Source of the DNA: JBGTKH01 sp041744735 | GTDB taxonomy: Bacteria; Planctomycetota; Planctomycetia; Pirellulales; Pirellulaceae | Direction: 5' to 3' | Assembly: GCA_041744735.1 (NCBI GenBank) | Contig: JBGTKH010000007.1 | Location: forward strand, 1 to 6,840 | Length of the DNA: 6,840 nucleotides | Shown here: one piece after another, positions 1 to 4,667 of the stretch | How positions within the stretch are numbered: the first letter of the stretch is position 1 | Layout of the letters: every line of letters starts with the position of its first letter | Notes under the pieces: model-generated | The model's input: only the letters and a program-made list of their open reading frames with translations | What the model was told of the DNA's origin: nothing | The model's database searches: none | Position numbers and translations under genes: made by a program

Positions 1-1455
1 GACATTCACGCCATCCGCATTCTCGCGATGGAACCGACCACAGACCGGCATCGCGGTCCAAAGTCAGGCCGATTATTTGCCAGTCATGCGAGCGAGCGGC
101 TGCGGATTCTGGGTGAAATCCCGGTGCGAAAGTTTGGCGGGGACAAACAGCCACTTGATCCCGACGGCAATCCGGACACTAGTTTTCTGGCAAAGATTCC
201 CGCGGACACGGCGTTTACATTTCAAACGCTGGATAAAAACGGCATGGTGCTGAATATGTCGCAGACGTGGCACCAGCTTCGTCCCGGTGAGATTCGTGTC
301 AATTGCGGCGGCTGCCACGCTCATAGCCAACAGCCGACGCAGTTCGAAGACACACTGGCCGCGCGGTCCGATTACAAGATCTGGGATCTCGTCAACCAAA
401 CGCCGCTGGTCACTGGCAAGCAGCGCGACGAGTCGAAGCAAAAGTGGGACACGCGCGACGAGTCCGGCTTGCAATTCTCCGACGCGGGTATCGTGAACGT
501 CGAATACCATCGCGACGTGCAGCCAATCCTTCAACGAAGCTGCGTGGCATGCCACACGGCGAACGGCGGACGTGAGCCCGCGGGCAACTTGGTGCTCGAC
601 GCCGACAACGAAGACATCAACGTGCCCAACCAGGGAAAGTATCCCGGCACGTATTATCGTTTGGCGATGGACCAACAAGCTAAGTTCGGCCACAAGCCGG
701 TGATTCACAACGGCACTTGGAGGCAAACGAATGCTTCGCGCTACATCCGCCAATTTCAATCACGGCGCAGTTTGCTGACATGGAAGGTTTACGGGCAGCG
801 GCTCGATGGCTGGGCCAATGACGATTTTCCGACCGAGAAGGCGCCCGGCGATCCAAACACACTTCAACTCGCTGGCCAGCCGATCGAGAACACGCAACGC
901 AATCGCGACTGCGCCGACCTCGATTTCACCGGCAGCCAGATGCCGCCGCCCGACGCGGTCGCGGGTACGTACGTCGGACCGGATGGAAAGAACGTCAAGG
1001 TGCAACCGCTCACGGATGAAGACCGCCGCACGCTCGTTCGCTGGATCGATCTGGGTTGCCCCATCGATCTCGATTACGACTCGAGCGACCCCGGCCGCCG
1101 CGGCTACGGCTGGATGTGCGACGACAACCGGCCGGTGCTAAGCGTTACCTATCCGCGAGCCGGCGCGAATGCGTCACTCGACCGGATCGTCATCGGTCTG
1201 CATGACTATTATTCCGGACTCGACGAAGACAGCCTTACCGTCACGGCCAACTTTGAAATCAACGGCGTCACCGCGGGCGAGAATCTGGCGGCGAAGTTTC
1301 AGCAGGCCAGCCAAGGCGTGTGGCAATTGAAGTTGGACGAGCCGATCGCCAATCTGCCCATAGCAATGCTCACCGTCTCGGTAAAAGATCGCCAAGGCAA
1401 CATCAGCCGAATGGAACGCACGTTTTCCGTCGGACCGGCGGCTGGCGGCGGATAA
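1..1455 (+). CDS. HzsA-related di-haem c-type cytochrome (5'-truncated)
   Basis: The frame is open from base 1 to the TAA at 1453-1455. The ATG at 28 is probably internal, because the residues before it (IHAIRILAMEP) read on smoothly and such proteins are usually much longer. Two haem c sites are visible: CGGCH (304-318) and CVACH (541-555). A GSQMPPP stretch with its Met codon at 940-942 is a likely distal ligand of the second haem, followed by the closing helix of a cytochrome c fold (EDRRTLVRWIDLG). The stretch before the first haem (IPADTAFTFQTLDKNGM, then W..L.PGE) resembles the region next to haem in hydrazine synthase alpha-like proteins. The last ~100 residues look like an Ig/fibronectin-like beta sandwich. 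Haem attachment implies a periplasmic or otherwise exported location, probably for electron transfer; the reaction is unknown. Family resemblance does not imply anammox metabolism. The HzsA-related call is from memory of family motifs; the di-haem nature is seen directly. Confidence 0.72.
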   Translation, partial: DIHAIRILAMEPTTDRHRGPKSGRLFASHASERLRILGEIPVRKFGGDKQPLDPDGNPDTSFLAKIPADTAFTFQTLDKNGMVLNMSQTWHQLRPGEIRVNCGGCHAHSQQPTQFEDTLAARSDYKIWDLVNQTPLVTGKQRDESKQKWDTRDESGLQFSDAGIVNVEYHRDVQPILQRSCVACHTANGGREPAGNLVLDADNEDINVPNQGKYPGTYYRLAMDQQAKFGHKPVIHNGTWRQTNASRYIRQFQSRRSLLTWKVYGQRLDGWANDDFPTEKAPGDPNTLQLAGQPIENTQRNRDCADLDFTGSQMPPPDAVAGTYVGPDGKNVKVQPLTDEDRRTLVRWIDLGCPIDLDYDSSDPGRRGYGWMCDDNRPVLSVTYPRAGANASLDRIVIGLHDYYSGLDEDSLTVTANFEINGVTAGENLAAKFQQASQGVWQLKLDEPIANLPIAMLTVSVKDRQGNISRMERTFSVGPAAGGG

Positions 1456-1480
1456 TCAAGCTACAATCTCGCGGCAATCT

Positions 1481-1840
1481 ATGAACGACGAAGAACTCAT
1501 CGCCATCGACACCACCGCCATGCCGTGGGAAGAGCGTTTCAACGAACGCATTGGACGGGCGTTGTTTCGCAAGAATCTCTACACCGATCCGGAGACCGGC
1601 ATGGAAATCCGTCTGGTGCGGTATCCGGCCGGAGTGATCAATCCGCGTCACACGCACCCATGCGGTCACGGCATGTATGTACTTGAGGGAACGCTCGTCA
1701 CGCACGCTGGCCGCTACGGTCCCGGTTCGTTCGTCTGGTTCCCCGAAGGTCAGTTGATGGAGCACGGTGCGAGTGCGGACGGTGATGTGACGGTCGTGTT
1801 CATCACCAACAAGAGCTTTCGCATCGATTACGTCGATTAG
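1481..1840 (+). CDS. Small single-domain cupin protein
   Basis: A 119-residue protein that is a single cupin beta-barrel. Cupin motif 1 runs from G51 (GVINPRHTHPCGHGMYVLEG) with H57, H59 and H63; H63 sits where the usual motif has Glu. Motif 2 is around GSFVWFPEG (82-90), followed by H95. These four histidines could form the metal site. It resembles the stand-alone ChrR-like cupins, but substrate or regulatory role cannot be read from the sequence. There is no signal peptide, so it is probably cytosolic. The ATG lies 25 nt after the stop of the cytochrome gene, so co-transcription is plausible. There is no convincing Shine-Dalgarno. A TACAAT hexamer at 1462-1467 could be a -10 box, but I see no matching -35. 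Enzymatic (dioxygenase or isomerase) and purely binding functions both remain possible. Confidence 0.8.
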   Translation: MNDEELIAIDTTAMPWEERFNERIGRALFRKNLYTDPETGMEIRLVRYPAGVINPRHTHPCGHGMYVLEGTLVTHAGRYGPGSFVWFPEGQLMEHGASADGDVTVVFITNKSFRIDYVD

Positions 1841-1890
1841 GTCCCCATTCTCTTACTTTTTTCTGCCTCGATCTTTCTGCCTAACCTCAA

Positions 1891-2394
1891 TTATCTCTTG
1901 TCCCGAAAATCTCCTTCGTTCTCACTATCACCCTCACCGGCACCCGGACGATCGCGAAAATCACCTTCGTCGCCGGTGCCTCGGCCGCCCGCCCGGAACG
2001 CGTCAGCGGCCGCCCGCCCATACGCGGCCGCCGCCGGATTTCGGCTGATCCACACGTAGTACGTACCGCCGCGGCGATCACGCAGGATCATCTTCGCTTC
2101 CTTATCCACGGGAATGCGATTGCGGGCGTCGAGCAACTGCCGATGGGTGCTCGTCGTTCGCCCTCCGACCCGTAGAATCGTATCCCCGCGACTGATTTCG
2201 CCGTCATCGGCCAGCGATTCGGCCGGCGTTTCACGGATAAAACCCGTGATCTGCATCCCTGCATTTCCTTCCACCACGTAGACACCCAGGTAACCGGGAT
2301 AGTCAGTGTTTTGCGCAGGACAAACGTCAATCCAAACGACGCTCGCGAACAATGCGACGAATCCAGACAACACGGTGCGAGAATGAGTCTTCAT
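1891..2394 (-). CDS. Exported small PDZ-domain protein
   Basis: A 167-residue protein. Residues 1-27 form a signal peptide: a basic start (MKTHSR), a hydrophobic core (VLSGFVALFASVVW) and a likely cleavage after CPA. C25 lacks a proper lipobox. Residues ~34-117 make one PDZ domain: the carboxylate-binding loop GYLGVYV, then GMQITGFIRETPAE, the GEISRGDTILRVGGR core, and a closing strand (AKMILRDRRGGTYYVWI). No protease domain is attached, so it is more likely a peptide-binding or scaffold protein of the cell envelope than a DegP-type protease. The tail (118-167) is Ala/Gly-rich then highly charged, carrying EGDFRD twice (143-148, 160-165). The start is fixed by the perfect AGGAGG five bases upstream. 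It is convergent with the cupin gene (50 nt apart) and lies downstream of hslU on the same strand, but it has its own candidate promoter. Specific role unknown. Confidence 0.8.
   Translation of the reverse strand: MKTHSRTVLSGFVALFASVVWIDVCPAQNTDYPGYLGVYVVEGNAGMQITGFIRETPAESLADDGEISRGDTILRVGGRTTSTHRQLLDARNRIPVDKEAKMILRDRRGGTYYVWISRNPAAAAYGRAAADAFRAGGRGTGDEGDFRDRPGAGEGDSENEGDFRDKR
1904..1970 (-). repeat. Two-copy direct repeat coding the EGDFRD tail motif
   Basis: The 16-base segments at 1904-1919 and 1955-1970 differ at one position (CGAAAATCtCCTTCGT versus CGAAAATCaCCTTCGT on the plus strand). They are offset by 51 nt, exactly 17 codons, so the repeat stays in frame and gives EGDFRD twice in the acidic/basic tail of the PDZ protein. 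This looks like a short internal duplication that has since diverged. Confidence 0.7.
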
Positions 2395-2399
2395 AGCCG

Positions 2400-2405
2400 C
2401 CTCCT
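2400..2405 (-). promoter_or_regulatory. Strong Shine-Dalgarno of the PDZ-protein gene
   Basis: AGGAGG on the minus strand, five bases before the ATG at 2394-2392. It is a full match to the anti-Shine-Dalgarno and decides the start. It contrasts with the cupin and metal-ATPase genes, whose starts have no clear Shine-Dalgarno. Confidence 0.85.
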
Positions 2406-2441
2406 AAGAAAAGAGGGATGGATCATCAACGACACGCATAC

Positions 2442-2469
2442 AAGCTATCAGATTTTTGCCTCTCGTCAA
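2442..2469 (-). promoter_or_regulatory. Candidate sigma-70-type promoter of the PDZ-protein gene
   Basis: On the minus strand TTGACG (2469-2464) is followed after 16 nt by TAGCTT (2447-2442). The -35 matches consensus at 5 of 6 positions; the -10 keeps only the first T, the A and the last T. Transcription would begin near 2435, giving a leader of about 40 nt containing the AGGAGG. The -35 box overlaps an inverted repeat (CAACGA-tc-TCGTTG, 2467-2480) that could be an operator. Suggestive only. Confidence 0.35.
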
Positions 2470-2481
2470 CGATCTCGTTGT

Positions 2482-2495
2482 GGCCGGTATCGGCC
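2482..2495 (-). terminator. Weak hairpin just after the hslU stop
   Basis: GGCCG and CGGCC arms flank a four-base loop, starting four bases past the hslU stop codon (2502-2500). A second short inverted repeat lies just beyond it (2467-2480). Neither is followed by a U-rich tract in the minus-strand transcript, so classical intrinsic termination is doubtful. They may instead stabilise the 3' end, slow polymerase, or be chance in GC-rich DNA. Confidence 0.25.
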
Positions 2496-2499
2496 GGCC

Positions 2500-3885
2500 C
2501 TAAAGAATGAACTTGCTCAAATCTTCATCCTCCGTCACCGCTTTCAGCCGCTCATCGACGTACGCGGCGTTGATCGTGACTTGGCCCATCTTCATGTCGG
2601 GCGCTTCGAAGCTGAGTTCTTCCAGCAGGCGTTCGAGGATCGTGTACAGACGGCGGGCGCCGATGTTTTGGGTGGATTGGTTCACTTTGTGAGCGTAGGA
2701 CGCGAGCGAGTCGATGGCGTCGTCGGTGAATTCGAGCTTGACGCCTTCGGTTTCCAGCAAAGCGACGTATTGCTTGGTGAGCGAATTCTGTGGCTCTGTC
2801 AGGATGCGGATGAAGTCCTCTTTTGTCAGGTCGCTTAACTCGACGCGGATTGGGAAGCGGCCTTGCAGTTCGGGCATCAGGTCGCTGGGCTTGTTGCGGT
2901 GGAAAGCGCCGGCGGCCACGAACAGGACATGATCGGTGCGAACGTAGCCATAGCGGGTTTGCACGGTGGTGCCTTCGACGATCGGCAGCAGGTCGCGCTG
3001 CACGCCCTGCCGCGACACGTCGGCCCCTTTGCCTTCGCTGGCCACGACCTTGTCCATTTCGTCGATGAAGATGATGCCCACGTTTTCGGCCAGGCTGATC
3101 GCGGCGCCGTTGATCTTTTCGGGGTCCAGCAGGGCATCGACCTCTTGTTCGAACATCACCTCGCGAGCTTCCGCCACCGTCAGTTCGCGGCGCGACGTGT
3201 GCTTGGGCAGGATCTTCTCGAACATGCCCTGCAGATCGAAATCCATCTGCTCCACCCCCATGCCGCTGAATACGACCGGCGTGGCGCGTTGTTCGACCGT
3301 CAACTCCACGCGCCGCTGATCCAACTCGCCGGCCACCAACATGGCTCGCATCTTTTCCCGCGTCCGCTGGTACTGTTCGGGCGGTTCCGGCTCGTCATCG
3401 TCATCGTCCGACGCATCGAACGTCACCGGCCGCGGTGCGAGCAAATCCAGCAGCCGCTCTTCGACGCGCCGCTTGGCTTCCTCCTCCACGTTCTTGCGTT
3501 CGCTCTCGCGCACCAAGCCGATCGCGTTTTCGACCAATTCGCGGACCATGCTTTCCACGTCGCGGCCGTAGTAGCCGACCTCCGTGTACTTGGTCGCTTC
3601 GACCTTAATAAACGGAGCGCCGGTCAACTTCGCCAGCCGCCGCGCAATCTCTGTTTTGCCGACGCCCGTGGGGCCGATCATCATGATATTTTTCGGTGCG
3701 ACCTCTTGCCGCATTTCCTCGGACAGCTTTTGCCGCCGCCAGCGATTGCGAACCGCCACGGCCACGGCACGCTTGGCGTTCTTTTGGCCGACGATGTAAC
3801 GATCCAATTCCTCGACGATTTCGCGCGGGGTCAATTCCCGCGGCGTGACGGCCAATTCGGCCTGACGTGCAAGCAGCCTTTTCAC
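2500..3885 (-). CDS. hslU: HslU (ClpY/CodX), ATPase subunit of the HslVU protease
   Basis: A 461-residue AAA+ unfoldase that forms a hexameric ring, unfolds cytosolic substrates with ATP and feeds them to HslV. Visible motifs: N-terminal LTPREIVEELDRYIVGQ (18-34); Walker A GPTGVGKT (71-78); pore loop GYYG (104-107), where GYVG is usual; an I-domain (~115-245) with a run of acidic residues (160-169); Walker B with IIFIDEMDK (271-279); sensor 1 near 321-328; the candidate arginine finger R343 in LQGRF; sensor 2 GARRL (409-413); and the C-terminal DEDLSKFIL tail that docks into HslV to activate it. The length is slightly above E. coli HslU, mainly in the I-domain. The start is GTG (3885-3883), overlapping the hslV stop as GTGA, with a good Shine-Dalgarno inside hslV. 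Translation is therefore probably coupled to hslV. All residues needed for ATPase activity appear to be present. Confidence 0.97.
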   Translation of the reverse strand: MKRLLARQAELAVTPRELTPREIVEELDRYIVGQKNAKRAVAVAVRNRWRRQKLSEEMRQEVAPKNIMMIGPTGVGKTEIARRLAKLTGAPFIKVEATKYTEVGYYGRDVESMVRELVENAIGLVRESERKNVEEEAKRRVEERLLDLLAPRPVTFDASDDDDDEPEPPEQYQRTREKMRAMLVAGELDQRRVELTVEQRATPVVFSGMGVEQMDFDLQGMFEKILPKHTSRRELTVAEAREVMFEQEVDALLDPEKINGAAISLAENVGIIFIDEMDKVVASEGKGADVSRQGVQRDLLPIVEGTTVQTRYGYVRTDHVLFVAAGAFHRNKPSDLMPELQGRFPIRVELSDLTKEDFIRILTEPQNSLTKQYVALLETEGVKLEFTDDAIDSLASYAHKVNQSTQNIGARRLYTILERLLEELSFEAPDMKMGQVTINAAYVDERLKAVTEDEDLSKFIL

Positions 3886-4415
3886 TCCAGTTCCTCCACG
3901 ACGATGTTCGTATTCGTGTAAATGTCGATGCTACCCGCGATCTCCAGGGCCTTCCGCACGATGTCGGCGGCGGCCAGCGACGAATTGTCCTTCAATGCCC
4001 GCGCGGCGGCGATGGCGTAATTGCCGCCCGATCCAATGCCCATGATGCCATCGGTCGGTTGAATCACGTCGCCCGTGCCACTGACCAGCAACGTGTGTTT
4101 CGAGTCGGCCACGGCCAGCAGCGCCTCCAACCGCCGCAAGGCCCGGTCGGTGCGCCACTCTTTGGCCAACTCCGTGGCAGCCCGCGGCATGTTGGCCGGA
4201 AAATCCTTCAGCTTGGCTTCAAACCGTTCGAGCAGCGCGAAGGCATCGGCACTGGAACCGGCGAATCCGCACAGCACTTTGCCATCGCCCAGCCGGCGGA
4301 TCTTCATCGCGTCGGCCTTCATCACCGCCGTGCCCAGCGTCACTTGGCCGTCGCCACCCATGGCCACCTTGCCTTGATGACGAACCGTCAAGATCGTGGT
4401 CGCGTGAAACTTCAT
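3882..4415 (-). CDS. hslV: HslV (ClpQ/CodW-like) peptidase subunit of HslVU
   Basis: A 177-residue precursor of the proteasome-like N-terminal-threonine peptidase, which assembles as two stacked hexamers capped by HslU. The start chosen is the ATG at 4415-4413. The open frame continues upstream to an ATG at 4505, but that extension has no HslV similarity and crosses a hairpin region. The precursor begins MKFHA before TTILTVR, so five residues should be removed to expose Thr1 (codon 4400-4398), as in HslVs that carry a short propeptide; in E. coli only Met is removed. In mature numbering, D17, K33, G45 and S124 (GIGSGGNY) fall at the expected catalytic or structural positions. The mature chain would be 172 residues, close to the family norm. 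A weak GGAG lies 11 nt before the ATG. It is the first gene of the hslV-hslU operon. SGTGDVIQPTDGIMGIGSGG resembles B. subtilis CodW, but the nucleophile here would be Thr. Confidence 0.96.
   Translation of the reverse strand: MKFHATTILTVRHQGKVAMGGDGQVTLGTAVMKADAMKIRRLGDGKVLCGFAGSSADAFALLERFEAKLKDFPANMPRAATELAKEWRTDRALRRLEALLAVADSKHTLLVSGTGDVIQPTDGIMGIGSGGNYAIAAARALKDNSSLAAADIVRKALEIAGSIDIYTNTNIVVEELE
3892..3897 (-). promoter_or_regulatory. Shine-Dalgarno of hslU inside the hslV 3' end
   Basis: GGAGGA on the minus strand, six bases before the hslU GTG. It lies within the codons of the final VEELE residues of HslV. Together with the 4-nt GTGA overlap this supports the GTG start and translational coupling, which would help keep HslV and HslU in balanced amounts. 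Confidence 0.8.
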
Positions 4416-4442
4416 TTCCGTCGGGACTCCGTGAAATTCTTC

Positions 4443-4492
4443 GTGGCGACAAGTTTCCCGCTTGTCGTGCCACAAGCAAGGCTGCTCGTGGC
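4443..4492 (-). other. Two adjacent hairpins sharing one arm, upstream of hslV
   Basis: Hairpin A: GTGGC+GACAAG (4443-4453) pairs with CTTGTC (4461-4466) and, after a 2-nt bulge, GCCAC (4469-4473), with a 7-nt loop. Hairpin B: GCCACAAGCA (4469-4478) pairs with TGCTCGTGGC (4483-4492) across a 4-nt loop. The one mismatch in B becomes a G-U pair in a minus-strand transcript. GCCAC (4469-4473) is used by both, so the full outer stem of A and hairpin B exclude each other. The block is 28-77 nt upstream of the hslV ATG, so it is probably in the hslVU leader or promoter region. It could be a leader regulatory structure or a copy of a dispersed REP/MITE-like intergenic repeat; the window cannot decide. 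Confidence 0.6.
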
Positions 4493-4521
4493 TACGCGGG
4501 CACACAGCATCATTCTGGCGT

Positions 4522-4575
4522 AAATCGGTCGATTACTCCAGGGGCGGTTGGTGCTGACGCAACTCGAACCGATTT
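4522..4575 (+). promoter_or_regulatory. Inverted repeats around the metal-ATPase promoter (candidate operator)
   Basis: A perfect palindromic pair AATCG-gt-CGATT lies at 4523-4534, about 20 bp upstream of the -35 box. Its left part, AAATCGGT (4522-4529), recurs inverted as ACCGATTT (4568-4575), between the -35 and -10 boxes. This layout fits a regulator binding one or both sites. It does not match a metal-regulator operator that I can name, and no regulator gene is in the window. Confidence 0.35.
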
Positions 4576-4582
4576 CTATAAT
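4554..4582 (+). promoter_or_regulatory. Sigma-70-type promoter of the metal ATPase gene
   Basis: CTGACG (4554-4559, 4 of 6 to the -35 consensus), a 17-nt spacer, and a perfect TATAAT (4577-4582). Transcription should start near 4589, leaving an untranslated leader of about 80 nt before the TTG at 4668. The position also argues against any start upstream of 4590 for the ATPase, although the frame is open there. The 17-nt spacer is standard, not the 19-20 nt typical of MerR-controlled metal promoters. Confidence 0.65.
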
Positions 4583-4628
4583 TCAAACAGGGCCAGAAGT
4601 TCTTTCCGTTTCGGTCGACAAACATCTC

Positions 4629-4646
4629 GCCGGGCCCTGGCCCGGC
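4629..4646 (+). repeat. GC-rich 18-nt palindrome in the ATPase leader
   Basis: GCCGGGCC and GGCCCGGC flank a two-base centre (CT), a perfect 8-bp inverted repeat. As RNA it would fold as a stem of about 6 bp with a tight loop, 22 nt before the predicted start codon. There is no T-run after it, so it is not an ordinary intrinsic terminator. It could hinder or shape translation initiation, or serve as a protein-binding site. Confidence 0.55.
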
Positions 4647-4667
4647 CCTCTACACGAGCCGCAGCAT

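Noticed and set aside
73..759. Open frame of 228 codons antisense to the cytochrome gene
   Set aside because: It overlaps both haem motifs of the real gene on the other strand and shows no domain or plausible start signal.
1823..1862. Possible terminator between the convergent cupin and PDZ genes
   Set aside because: The stem ATCGA/TCGAT (1823-1837) is short and AT-containing, and the T6 run (1857-1862) is about 20 nt away, too far for an intrinsic terminator.
3391..3411. Short microsatellite-like run in hslU
   Set aside because: It simply encodes consecutive Asp codons in the acidic I-domain insert; it is in frame and unremarkable in a variable region.
2863..3921. Long open frame (352 codons) on the plus strand opposite hslU and the end of hslV
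   Set aside because: It is the antisense of well-supported hslU/hslV, His- and Phe-rich from reverse-complemented codon bias, with no recognisable domain. GC-rich coding DNA often gives such frames.
4416..4505. N-terminal extension of HslV to an upstream ATG at 4505
   Set aside because: The extra 30 residues are unlike any HslV, are encoded by the hairpin region, and would place the catalytic Thr far from a normal propeptide length.
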